From contig CAVWBK010000002.1 of assembly GCA_963753245.1 (NCBI GenBank), positions 248,001 to 312,000 on the forward strand: a stretch of 64,000 bases of DNA, given 5' to 3'. The position numbers and the translations under genes are program-made. This DNA comes from VRUE01 sp963753245. Lineage in GTDB: Bacteria; Actinomycetota; Thermoleophilia; Solirubrobacterales; 70-9. The notes beneath the pieces are model-generated. The model saw nothing but the letters and a program-made list of their open reading frames with translations, was not told where the DNA came from and made no database searches. Below are positions 34,303-41,640 of the stretch, in pieces. The number at the start of each line of letters is the position of its first letter. Within the stretch, counting starts at the first letter, position 1.

Positions 34303-34310
34303 TTCCGGCT

Positions 34311-34871
34311 ATGCCAGGCAGCCCGACGGCCAAGATCCCGACTCGCGAGCGAATCCTCTACGCGACGGCCGAGCAGTTCCGCCGTCAGGGCTATAACGCC
34401 ACCGGCCTGAAGCAGGTCCTCGCCGAGGCCGAGGCCCCCTTCGGCTCGCTCTACCATCATTTCCCCGGCGGCAAGCAGGAACTTGGCGAGGAGGTGATTC
34501 GCCAGGCCGGAGCCTTCTTTCAGGCGCTCCTCAGCGCCGTCTACGACGAGGGTATGACGACGGAGAGTTCGGTTCGGGCGGTGTTCGCCGGCGCCGCCGA
34601 GAGGCTTGAGGCGAGCGGTTACGAAGACGCCTGCCCGATCGCGACCGTCGCACTTGAGGTGGCGAGCACCGATGAGCGCCTGCGCCTGGCGAGCGCCGAG
34701 GTCTTCGAGCAGTGGAGCGAGGCCCTGGGCGAGCGACTCGGTGACCGCGGCGCGGCGTTGGCAATTCTCGCCGCCCTGGAGGGCGCCTTCATCCTCTGTC
34801 GGGCTTCGCGGAGCACCGAGCCGATGCTGGCCGCCGGGGAGATCGCCTCGCGCCTGATTGTCGACGCCTGA
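34311..34871 (+). CDS. TetR family transcriptional regulator
   Basis: A 186-residue regulator. The N-terminal helix-turn-helix reads TRERILYATAEQFRRQGYNATGLKQVLAEAEAPFGSLYHHFPGGKQEL, typical of the LmrA/YxaF-like branch. The C-terminal ligand and dimerisation domain contains YEDACPIATVALEVAS. It is divergent from the NTF2-like gene. Autoregulation is likely from the palindrome upstream. Confidence 0.9.
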   Translation: MPGSPTAKIPTRERILYATAEQFRRQGYNATGLKQVLAEAEAPFGSLYHHFPGGKQELGEEVIRQAGAFFQALLSAVYDEGMTTESSVRAVFAGAAERLEASGYEDACPIATVALEVASTDERLRLASAEVFEQWSEALGERLGDRGAALAILAALEGAFILCRASRSTEPMLAAGEIASRLIVDA

Positions 34872-35093
34872 GACCGGCGGTGCTGCCCCCGCCTTGACCG
34901 GGTCCGCGCCGCGCGCCAGCCTCGCAGGGGTGGTCAGCGACAACCGGCGCGTGGCGCCGAGATAGTGACCGCGCCGCCACTCCCTCCACGGGGCGCTGGC
35001 GCGGGCCGCTCCGACCCTCCCGCCGCCGACCCCGGGGCTCGCAATCGACCTCGGCCTCGCTCCCGGGCGGGGAGCTGTCAGGGACTCTCACCC

Positions 35094-35510
35094 TCAGCTG
35101 AGCAGCTGGAAAATCACCGTCCGCTCGCGCGGGCGATCGTCGAAGTCGATTAGGACCAGCTGTTGCCAGGTGCCGAGCGCCAGCTGGCCGTCGATGATCG
35201 GCACCGCCTCAGAGGGCCCGAGGAGGGTGGCGCGCTGGTGGGCGTGGGAGTTGGTGTCATGGTTGAGGCGGTTGTGCTGATAGTCGCCCTCGGTCGGGAT
35301 CAGCCGCGCAAGCAGCGACTCCAGGTCGGCGACGCCGCCGGGCTCAAACTCCATCGTCGCCAGGGCCGCGGTCGAGCCGCGCACGAAGGCGAGGGCCTGG
35401 CCGCAGCGCAGCGAGGACTCGGCGAGGACGCGCCCCAACGCGGGGGTGATGTCGATGACATCGGTGTTGCCCTTGGTTGAAAGCTGCAGTTGGTCGGTGT
35501 GGATCGCCAC
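35094..35510 (-). CDS. YjbQ-family (UPF0047) protein
   Basis: A 138-residue trimeric beta-sandwich-type protein. The conserved block is NHDTNSHAHQRATLLGPSEAVPI, with metal-binding histidines, and LGTWQQLVLIDFDDRPRERTV near the end. Members are often labelled secondary thiamine-phosphate synthases because some complement thiE mutants weakly; the true role is unclear. The GTG start (35510) has a TAGCTT box 7 bases upstream on the minus strand. It is divergent from aroH. Confidence 0.88.
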   Translation of the reverse strand: MAIHTDQLQLSTKGNTDVIDITPALGRVLAESSLRCGQALAFVRGSTAALATMEFEPGGVADLESLLARLIPTEGDYQHNRLNHDTNSHAHQRATLLGPSEAVPIIDGQLALGTWQQLVLIDFDDRPRERTVIFQLLS

Positions 35511-35517
35511 GGCGCTG

Positions 35518-35523
35518 AAGCTA
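35518..35523 (-). promoter_or_regulatory. Candidate -10 box for leaderless yjbQ
   Basis: On the minus strand TAGCTT lies 7 bases before GTG 35510. No ribosome binding site is present. Confidence 0.4.
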
Positions 35524-35540
35524 ACAGCCGCGGGCGGCGA

Positions 35541-35579
35541 GCTTGGCGTGGAGCAGATGATCGGCTCCCCGCGCCAAGC
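35541..35579 (+). repeat. Hairpin-forming inverted repeat upstream of aroH
   Basis: GCTTGGCG (35541-35548) and CGCCAAGC (35572-35579) are exact reverse complements. Nested inside are GGAGC (35550-35554) and GCTCC (35564-35568). The RNA could fold into a 13-bp two-part stem ending 14 bases before the aroH ATG. Confidence 0.6.
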
Positions 35580-35593
35580 ACGGGCCTGGGAAG

Positions 35594-35980
35594 ATGCCTG
35601 ATCTGATGAGCGAGGAGCGATTGTTTGCGGTGCGCGGCGCGGTCCAGGCGCAGGCCAACGAGGCCGAGGCGATCCTCGCCGCGACCGCGGAGCTGATGCA
35701 GGAGTTGCTGGCGCGAAATGAGCTGCAGCCCGCCTCGATCGTCAGCTGTCTGTTCACGACGACCGCCGACCTCGACGCCGAGTTCCCGGCGGTCGCCGCC
35801 CGCCAGATCGGACTCGATTCGGTGCCCCTGCTCTGCTGCCGGGAGATCCCGGTGCCGGGCTCGATGCAGAGCGTGATCCGGGTTCTGGTCCACTTCTATG
35901 GGCCACGCGATCACCCCCCGGCCCATGCCTACCTGGGGGCGACTCAGGAGCTGCGTTCGGATCTGCGCGCCGCCCAGTAG
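35594..35980 (+). CDS. aroH: Chorismate mutase, AroH type
   Basis: Monofunctional trimeric chorismate mutase of the Bacillus AroH fold. It converts chorismate to prephenate for Phe and Tyr synthesis. Recognisable parts are FAVRGAVQAQANEAEAI (substrate arginine), SCLFTTTADLDAEFPAVAAR and PLLCCREIPVPGSMQSVIRVLVHFY. It is 128 residues. ATG 35594 abuts GGGAAG; ATG 35606 (MSEERLFAV) is an alternative with better spacing. Confidence 0.92.
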   Translation: MPDLMSEERLFAVRGAVQAQANEAEAILAATAELMQELLARNELQPASIVSCLFTTTADLDAEFPAVAARQIGLDSVPLLCCREIPVPGSMQSVIRVLVHFYGPRDHPPAHAYLGATQELRSDLRAAQ

Positions 35981-36018
35981 GCGTGCCCCCGGGCCCTGTG
36001 TAGGCAACAATAGGCCCG

Positions 36019-37113
36019 ATGGCCATCACCTTCGCCGAGAAGCTCGCCCGCATACCCGGTTATCAGGCCGGCGTGCCCACCGGTCAGGCGCCGGAGGCGA
36101 TCGCCAGCAGCAAGATCGCCCAGCTCGCCTCCAACGAGTCGCCCTTCGGGCCCCACCCGAAGGTGATCGAGGCGATCCGTGCCGCGGCGGGGGCGATGAA
36201 CCGCTACCCCGATCCCGACGCGACCCTGCTGCGCCGCCGCATCGCCGAGCGCTATGAGACTGAGCCCGGCCGGGTCGCCGTCGGCAACGGCTCCTGCGAG
36301 CTGTTGCTCGCCGCCGCCGAGGCGCTCTGCGAGCCCGGAGCGGAGATCGTCTACGCCTGGCCCTCGTTTTCGATGTATCCCTACCTGGCGGCACTGACCG
36401 GCGCCCGCGAGATTCGTGTGCCGCTCGCCGCCGGGGAGGTGCACGATCTCGAGGCGATGGCCGCCGAGGTCAACGCCGCGACCCAGCTGCTCGTCATCTG
36501 CAACCCCAACAACCCGACCGCGACCCACATCCCGGCGAGCGAGATCGCCGCCTTCTGCGAGCGGATCGAAGCCCACGTGACGATCGTCCTCGACGAGGCC
36601 TACATCGAGTTTCAGAGCGTCGATGATCCCGACCGGACCCTCGATTTGCTCGCCGATTTCCCCAACCTCGTCTTGATGCGCACCTTCAGCAAGTGCTACG
36701 GGCTCGCCGGCCTGAGGGTCGGCTACGCGCTCGGCTCGGCGCGGTTTCGGGCCGCGGTCGACGCCGTGCGCCAGCCCTTCAGCGTCAACGCGCTCGCCCA
36801 GGCCGCCGCAGCCGAGGCTCTGCTGCACTCCGATGATGTCGCCCGCCGGGTCGAGGCGACGATCATCGAGCGGGTGCGGGTCGAGTCGGGCCTCGATCAG
36901 CTCGGCGTCTCACATCCCGAGAGCCAGACCAATTTCTCCTGGCTGGAGCTCGGCGACGCCGAGGAGGCGGCCGTGGTCGCCGGCCTCAGCGAGCGCTCGA
37001 TCGCGGTGCGCCCGGGAGCGCTGCTGGGCGAGGCCGGACGCTTGCGGGTTTCCTACGGCACCAGTGCCGAGAACGATCGCTTCCTGCTCGCCCTCGGCGA
37101 GCTGCTGGGCTGA
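36019..37113 (+). CDS. hisC: Histidinol-phosphate/aromatic aminotransferase (HisC-like)
   Basis: PLP-dependent class I/II aminotransferase of 364 residues. Motifs are LASNESPFGPHPKV, NPNNPTAT, LDEAYIEF and the PLP lysine in RTFSKCYGLAGLRVGYAL. By sequence it is HisC-like. Because it stands among aroH, aroF, tyrA and aroA with no other histidine gene, the likely job is transamination of phenylpyruvate, hydroxyphenylpyruvate or prephenate, perhaps alongside histidine synthesis. Sequence alone does not decide between these. Confidence 0.9.
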   Translation: MAITFAEKLARIPGYQAGVPTGQAPEAIASSKIAQLASNESPFGPHPKVIEAIRAAAGAMNRYPDPDATLLRRRIAERYETEPGRVAVGNGSCELLLAAAEALCEPGAEIVYAWPSFSMYPYLAALTGAREIRVPLAAGEVHDLEAMAAEVNAATQLLVICNPNNPTATHIPASEIAAFCERIEAHVTIVLDEAYIEFQSVDDPDRTLDLLADFPNLVLMRTFSKCYGLAGLRVGYALGSARFRAAVDAVRQPFSVNALAQAAAAEALLHSDDVARRVEATIIERVRVESGLDQLGVSHPESQTNFSWLELGDAEEAAVVAGLSERSIAVRPGALLGEAGRLRVSYGTSAENDRFLLALGELLG

Positions 37114-37136
37114 AGCGCGGCGTTCGCGCTTCGACT

Positions 37137-37142
37137 TATAGC
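37137..37142 (+). promoter_or_regulatory. Candidate -10 box for the aromatic leader
   Basis: TATAGC lies 7 bases before the leader GTG 37150 and matches the spacing of other leaderless starts here. It lacks the final T of the usual pattern, so support is moderate. Confidence 0.35.
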
Positions 37143-37149
37143 CGCGCTC

Positions 37150-37260
37150 GTGCTAAAAACTATGGCCGTGAAGCGAACGGGCGAAACGACGAGCAGCCAA
37201 AGCGCCACAGGCGCCGCGCTCGGCCCTGCCCCGCTTGCCTATTACTGGCGATTTAGCTAG
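37150..37260 (+). CDS. Aromatic attenuator leader peptide
   Basis: A 36-codon reading frame in the gap between hisC and the DAHP synthase gene, not part of any longer gene. In-frame starts are GTG 37150, ATG 37162 and GTG 37168. The last codons, 37237-37260, read Ala-Tyr-Tyr-Trp-Arg-Phe-Ser-stop (tat tac tgg cga ttt). All three aromatic amino acids thus fall within five codons at the very end, as in biosynthetic leader peptides where ribosome stalling on scarce charged tRNA controls the downstream gene. The next gene commits carbon to exactly these amino acids. Translation is not proven. Confidence 0.75.
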   Translation: MLKTMAVKRTGETTSSQSATGAALGPAPLAYYWRFS

Positions 37261-37272
37261 GCGTCCGGCCTG

Positions 37273-37352
37273 GCGACTCCCCCGGGGAGCCGCGCACATA
37301 ACAGCGCTTTGGTCGGGCGCCGATATCGGTTCGCCGCGCAATTTCGTGCGCG
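37273..37352 (+). promoter_or_regulatory. Putative attenuator hairpins before aroF
   Basis: Three GC-rich stems follow the leader stop. The first is at 37273-37293 (CTCCC/GGGAG extended by GCG/CGC). The second, 37316-37335, is built on the palindrome CCGATATCGG with flanking GGCG/CGCC. The third is at 37335-37352 (CGCGCA-ATTTCG-TGCGCG). The second and third share base 37335 and may compete. There is no T-run directly after the third stem (TTTT only at 37382), so the mode of control is open. Confidence 0.5.
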
Positions 37353-37412
37353 CAGGCGGGCACTGGAGGCCGGAAGTAGGATTTTCAAGCTTTGGAGGAA
37401 GGTGACACCAAG

Positions 37413-38495
37413 ATGGTGATCGGTACCGATCAGGGAGCGCCGGACCGCGTTCGCGACCAGCGCATCGCGCGCATCGTCGAGCTGGTCTCGCCGGCGACCC
37501 TGCTCGCACAGCTTCCGCTCGGAGAGGAGCGCGAGCAGGCCGTGGTCCGAGGGCGCGGCGAAGTCGTCAACGTGCTCGACGCAGCCGATGAGCGCTTGTT
37601 GGTCGTGGTCGGCCCCTGCAGCGTGCATGACGTCGAGGCGGCTCTGGACTACGCCGGCCGGTTGGCGGGCGCGGCGCAGGGCCTCGCCGAGGACCTGTTG
37701 ATCGTGATGCGGGTCTATTTCGAGAAGCCCCGGACGACGATCGGCTGGAAGGGGCTGATCAACGACCCCCACATGGACGGTTCGGGGGATGTCAACGAGG
37801 GTCTGCGCACGGCGCGGGCGCTGCTGCTTAAGGTCCTCGACCTCGGGCTGCCGATCGGCTGCGAGTTCCTCGACCCGATCACGCCCCAGTACATCTCAGA
37901 CGCGGTCTCCTGGGGCGCGATCGGCGCCCGCACGACCGAGAGCCAGATCCACAGACAGCTGGGCTCGGGCCTCTCGATGCCGATCGGCTTCAAGAATCGC
38001 ACCGACGGCGACGTCCAGGTCGCGGTCGACGCGGTGCGCGCCGCGGCCGCCTCCCACGCCTTCGCCGGGATCGACGACAACGGGATCCCGGCGATCCACC
38101 ACACCACCGGCAATCCCGACGGGCACGTGATCCTGCGCGGCGGCAAGGGCGCGCCCAACTACGACCCGGCCGGGGTCGAGGGCGCGCTCGAGAAGCTGCG
38201 CGCCTCGGGTCTCCCCGAGCGGCTGGTGATCGACGCCTCGCACGACAACAGCGGCAAGGATCCGGCTCGCCAGATCCTCGCCGCCGGCGAGATCGGCGAG
38301 CAGATCGCGGCCGGCAACGAGGCGATCGTCGGCGTCATGCTCGAGTCCTTCATCCTCGAGGGCAACCAGAGCGCCGAGGGCGAGGGGCCGCTTACCTATG
38401 GCCAGTCGATCACCGACAAGTGCATCTCCTGGGAGGACACCGTCACCGTGCTCGAGGGCCTTGCGGCATCGGTAAGGGCACGGCGAGGGAGATGA
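37413..38495 (+). CDS. aroF: 3-Deoxy-7-phosphoheptulonate synthase, class I (AroF/G/H type)
   Basis: First enzyme of the shikimate pathway: condenses phosphoenolpyruvate and erythrose 4-phosphate. Motifs of the E. coli-type class I enzyme are VVVGPCSVHD, RVYFEKPRTTIGWKGLINDP, GARTTESQIHRQLGSGLSMPIGFKN and IDASHDNSGKDP. It is 360 residues from ATG 37413, which follows the Shine-Dalgarno run GGAGGAAGG (37394-37402). Enzymes of this type are usually feedback-inhibited by an aromatic amino acid; here a leader peptide upstream suggests an added level of control. It overlaps tyrA by 4 bases (ATGA). Confidence 0.95.
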   Translation: MVIGTDQGAPDRVRDQRIARIVELVSPATLLAQLPLGEEREQAVVRGRGEVVNVLDAADERLLVVVGPCSVHDVEAALDYAGRLAGAAQGLAEDLLIVMRVYFEKPRTTIGWKGLINDPHMDGSGDVNEGLRTARALLLKVLDLGLPIGCEFLDPITPQYISDAVSWGAIGARTTESQIHRQLGSGLSMPIGFKNRTDGDVQVAVDAVRAAAASHAFAGIDDNGIPAIHHTTGNPDGHVILRGGKGAPNYDPAGVEGALEKLRASGLPERLVIDASHDNSGKDPARQILAAGEIGEQIAAGNEAIVGVMLESFILEGNQSAEGEGPLTYGQSITDKCISWEDTVTVLEGLAASVRARRGR

Positions 38496-39580
38496 AGCTC
38501 GCGGTTCTCGGCGTCGGCCTGATCGGCGGCTCGATCGGGCTGGCCGCCCGCGAGCGGCTCGAGCGGGTTGAGGTCGTTGGCTGGGGACGAAATCGCGCGA
38601 CGGTAGATCGAGCCCTGGAGCTCGGTGCGATCGATTCTGCGCCACCGTCGTTGGAGGAGGCCTGCGCAGGGGCCGACGCTGTCTTTTGTGCCGCTCCGGT
38701 GGCGGCGCTGCAGGAGCAGGTCGCGGCGGCGCTCGCGGCAAGTGGCCCCGAGGCGGTCGTCACCGATGCCGGCTCGACCAAGCGCGAACTGGTCGCCGCC
38801 TTCTCCGCCGACGAGCGCTTTATCGGCGGCCACCCACTTGCCGGGGCCGAGACCGCCGGGGTGGACAACGCCCGCGCCGATCTCTTCGAGGGCGCCCGCT
38901 GGTACCTGACGCCGACCGGCAATACGAGCGGCCTGCTCTACGACCGTCTGCAGCGGATCCTCGCCGGTCTGGGCGCTCGGCCCCAGGCGATCGACGCCGC
39001 CGCGCACGACCGCCTGATGGCGACCGTCAGCCATCTGCCGCACGTGGTCGCAAACGTGATGGTCAGCGAGGCGCTGGCCGAGCTCAGCCGCGATTCCGAG
39101 CGAATGCCGGAGGTCGGGCCGAGCTTTCGCGACTCGACTCGGGTCGCCGGCTCCAACCCGGCGATCTGGGGGGACATCTTTTCCAGCAACCGCGACGCCG
39201 TCGCCGCGGCGATCGAGGCGGTCATCGCCCGGCTTGCCCAGGCCGCGGAGCTGATCCGCGCCGGCGACCGCGAGGCCGTCGTCGCCTGGCACGCGCAGGC
39301 GGGCGCCGAGCGTCTCGAGCTGCTCGAAGCCGACGGCGACGACGAGCGCCTACAGGAACTCCGTGTTGTCGTCGCCAACCGCCCGGGGACGATCGCCGAG
39401 CTCGCCCTGGCCCTGGGCGAGGCCGGGGTCAACATCGAGGACATGGCGCTGCACCCGGCGCCCGACATGACCTCCGGCGCCGTGACGCTTGGGGTCGCGG
39501 GGCCCAGGCAGGCCGCCCGCGCGGCCGAGTTGCTGCGCGGCCTGGGACACTCGGTGACGCTGCTCGGCGAGGAGGGCTGA
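38492..39580 (+). CDS. tyrA: Prephenate dehydrogenase with ACT domain
   Basis: NAD(P)-dependent oxidative decarboxylation of prephenate (or arogenate) on the way to tyrosine. The N-terminal Rossmann loop is LGVGLIGGSIG. DAGSTKRE, GGHPLAGAETAGVDNA and SHLPHVVANVM are catalytic-region motifs. The last 75 residues or so form an ACT domain (LRVVVANRPGTIAELALALGEAGVNIEDMAL), which usually binds an amino acid for feedback. Start ATG 38492 overlaps the aroF stop. It is 362 residues. Confidence 0.94.
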   Translation: MKLAVLGVGLIGGSIGLAARERLERVEVVGWGRNRATVDRALELGAIDSAPPSLEEACAGADAVFCAAPVAALQEQVAAALAASGPEAVVTDAGSTKRELVAAFSADERFIGGHPLAGAETAGVDNARADLFEGARWYLTPTGNTSGLLYDRLQRILAGLGARPQAIDAAAHDRLMATVSHLPHVVANVMVSEALAELSRDSERMPEVGPSFRDSTRVAGSNPAIWGDIFSSNRDAVAAAIEAVIARLAQAAELIRAGDREAVVAWHAQAGAERLELLEADGDDERLQELRVVVANRPGTIAELALALGEAGVNIEDMALHPAPDMTSGAVTLGVAGPRQAARAAELLRGLGHSVTLLGEEG

Positions 39581-39583
39581 GCC

Positions 39584-40888
39584 GTGCCGAGTAGCTTTGA
39601 GCCCGGCGGTCCCCTGCGCGGATCGCTACGGCCTCCGGCCGACAAGTCGATATCCCACCGCGCGGCGCTGATCGCGGCGATGAGCGAGGGGGAGACGAGC
39701 ATCGATGGCTTTCTCGACGCCGTGGACACCCGCTCGACCCTGGCGGCCGTGCAGCGGCTCGGTGGATCGGTGAGCGGAGCCGAGCCCAGCACGATCGGCT
39801 CTGGACTGCGGGTCAAGGGGATTGGCCTGCAGGGCGCGATCTCGGCTGGGATCGATGTCGGCAACGCGGGCACGCTGCTGCGCTTGCTGCCGGGCTGGCT
39901 CGCCGGGCAGCCAGGCGGAACCTGGGAGCTCGACGGCGACGAGTCGATCCGCAGACGCCCGGTCGACCGGATCGCCGAGCCGCTGGCCGCGATGGGCGCC
40001 CAGCTTGACGCCCGCGAGGGGCGCTTCACCCCCTTGACGATCGAGGGCGCGCCACTGCGGGGCATCGAGTACGAGATGCCGATCGCAAGCGCCCAGGTCA
40101 AGTCGTGTCTGCTCTTCGCCGGCCTGCTGGCGGAGGGCGAGACGCGGATCGTCGAGCCGCTGCCGACCCGTGACCACAGCGAGCGGATGCTCGCCGCGGC
40201 GGGAGCGGAGATCGAGCGTGACGGGGACGCCGTCGTCGTGCGGCCGCCCGAGAGTCTGGATCTGGGGCAGATCGTCGTCCCCGGCGACATCTCCTCGGCT
40301 GCCTTCTTAGTCGTCGCGACGCTGCTCGTCGGGGGTAGCGAGGTCAGGCTGGAGGACGTCGGGATAAACCCGACCCGCACCGGCCTGTTGAAGATCCTCC
40401 AGCGGATGGGAGCGAAGATCGATATCGAGCCCGAGGGCGAGCAGGGCGGCGAGCCGACCGGGACGATCATCGCTCGTTCGTCGGCTCTGCGAGCTACCGA
40501 GGTCGGCGGCGCCGAGATCCCGCTGGCCATCGACGAGCTGCCGTTGGTCGCCCTCGCCGCCTGTTTCGCGGAGGGGAGGACGAGGATCCGCGATGCGGCA
40601 GAGCTGCGCCGCAAGGAGTCGGACCGGATCGCGACCGTCGCCGAGGCACTGAGCGCCCTCGGCGGAGCGGTCGAGGCGACCGCGGAGGGGATGGTCATCG
40701 AAGGGACCGGCGGCCTGCGCGGCGGAGCGGTCGACTCCCACGGCGATCACCGGATCGCAATGCTCGGCGCGGTCGCCGGCCTCGCCTCCCAGGAGGGGGT
40801 CGAGGTCGAGGGCATGGACGCCGCCGCGGTCAGCTACCCGGGCTTTGAGTCCGACCTCGCGGCGCTGCTGAGCGCGGGCGCCGGATGA
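39584..40888 (+). CDS. aroA: 3-Phosphoshikimate 1-carboxyvinyltransferase (EPSP synthase)
   Basis: Sixth shikimate-pathway step: adds enolpyruvate to shikimate 3-phosphate. The PEP/S3P-binding start PPADKSISHRAALIAAMSEG, VGNAGTLLRLLPGWLAG, SAQVKSCLLFAGL, RDHSERML, DELPLVALAACFAEG and RRKESDRI are all present. It is 434 residues. GTG 39584 begins 3 bases after tyrA. The stop overlaps the next gene by 4 bases. Confidence 0.96.
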   Translation: MPSSFEPGGPLRGSLRPPADKSISHRAALIAAMSEGETSIDGFLDAVDTRSTLAAVQRLGGSVSGAEPSTIGSGLRVKGIGLQGAISAGIDVGNAGTLLRLLPGWLAGQPGGTWELDGDESIRRRPVDRIAEPLAAMGAQLDAREGRFTPLTIEGAPLRGIEYEMPIASAQVKSCLLFAGLLAEGETRIVEPLPTRDHSERMLAAAGAEIERDGDAVVVRPPESLDLGQIVVPGDISSAAFLVVATLLVGGSEVRLEDVGINPTRTGLLKILQRMGAKIDIEPEGEQGGEPTGTIIARSSALRATEVGGAEIPLAIDELPLVALAACFAEGRTRIRDAAELRRKESDRIATVAEALSALGGAVEATAEGMVIEGTGGLRGGAVDSHGDHRIAMLGAVAGLASQEGVEVEGMDAAAVSYPGFESDLAALLSAGAG

Positions 40889-41637
40889 CCACGCTCAAGG
40901 CGGTCGACCTCGACCTCACCCGCCATGGCGAAGGAGAGCCGATCGTCTTCGTCCACGGCACGATCGTCGGCGCCGAGACGACCTGGCGTCGTCAGATGCC
41001 GCTGGCGGAGCGCTGGTCGCTGGTGATCGCCAATCGGCCCGGATTCGGCGCCAGCCCGGCGCTGGAGCGCGGAGATTTCGAGCTCGAGGCACCCCTCTTC
41101 GCCGAGCTGCTCGGCGACGGGGCCCACCTTGTCGGCCATTCCTACGGCGCCGTGATCGCGCTGCTCGCCGCCGCTCAACGGCCCGCGGCGGTGCTCTCGC
41201 TGACCGTCTCCGAGCCGGGGGCGCTGAAGCTCGCCGCGACGCCAGAGGGGGAGGAGATGATCGCCAACGGCGAGCTGCTCTTCGCCGGCCGCGATGCGAT
41301 CTCACCTGCCGACTTCCTGCGCCACTTCCGCGGCGGTGCGGGTTCGAGTCGGTCGACGCCGGAGGAGCTACCGGCCGAGCTGCTGCGCGGCGCCGAGCTG
41401 GCGATCAACGAGCGGCCGTCCTGGGAGGCAGAGATCCCACTCGAGCGCCTTGCCGCCGCCAGCTTCCCGGTCCTCGCGATCTCCGGTGGCCACTCACCCG
41501 TCTTCGAGGCGGTTTGCGACGCGATCGCCGAGCGCGTCGGCGGCGAGCGAGCGGTGATCGAGGGCCGCGGCCACAATGTCCCCGAGACCGGAGCTCCCTA
41601 CAACCGCTGTCTCGAGCGGTTCCTTGGCGAGCCCTAG
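40885..41637 (+). CDS. Alpha/beta hydrolase
   Basis: A 250-residue alpha/beta-hydrolase fold protein. The oxyanion region is VFVHGTIVG. The nucleophile elbow GHSYG has its serine near residue 86. The catalytic histidine is in GRGHNVPET near the end, and an acid residue probably lies in the preceding strand. The substrate is unknown. It overlaps aroA by 4 bases and is followed after 3 bases by a crotonase, so the two could act together on a CoA-linked or ester compound, but that is a guess. Confidence 0.88.
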   Translation: MTTLKAVDLDLTRHGEGEPIVFVHGTIVGAETTWRRQMPLAERWSLVIANRPGFGASPALERGDFELEAPLFAELLGDGAHLVGHSYGAVIALLAAAQRPAAVLSLTVSEPGALKLAATPEGEEMIANGELLFAGRDAISPADFLRHFRGGAGSSRSTPEELPAELLRGAELAINERPSWEAEIPLERLAAASFPVLAISGGHSPVFEAVCDAIAERVGGERAVIEGRGHNVPETGAPYNRCLERFLGEP

Positions 41638-41640
41638 GCG

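Noticed and set aside
34872..35093. Possible gene or RNA between tetR and yjbQ
   Set aside because: The 222-base convergent gap has no supported reading frame, no clear hairpin with a T-run and no RNA motif that I recognise.
35558..35602. A 14-codon frame (one Trp codon) before aroH as a second leader peptide
   Set aside because: It has a single aromatic codon, no clustering, and lies inside the hairpin; there is no reason to prefer it over chance.
41340..41352. GGTTCGAGTC resembling a tRNA T-arm
   Set aside because: It lies within the hydrolase coding sequence and no cloverleaf can be drawn around it. No tRNA was found elsewhere in the window.
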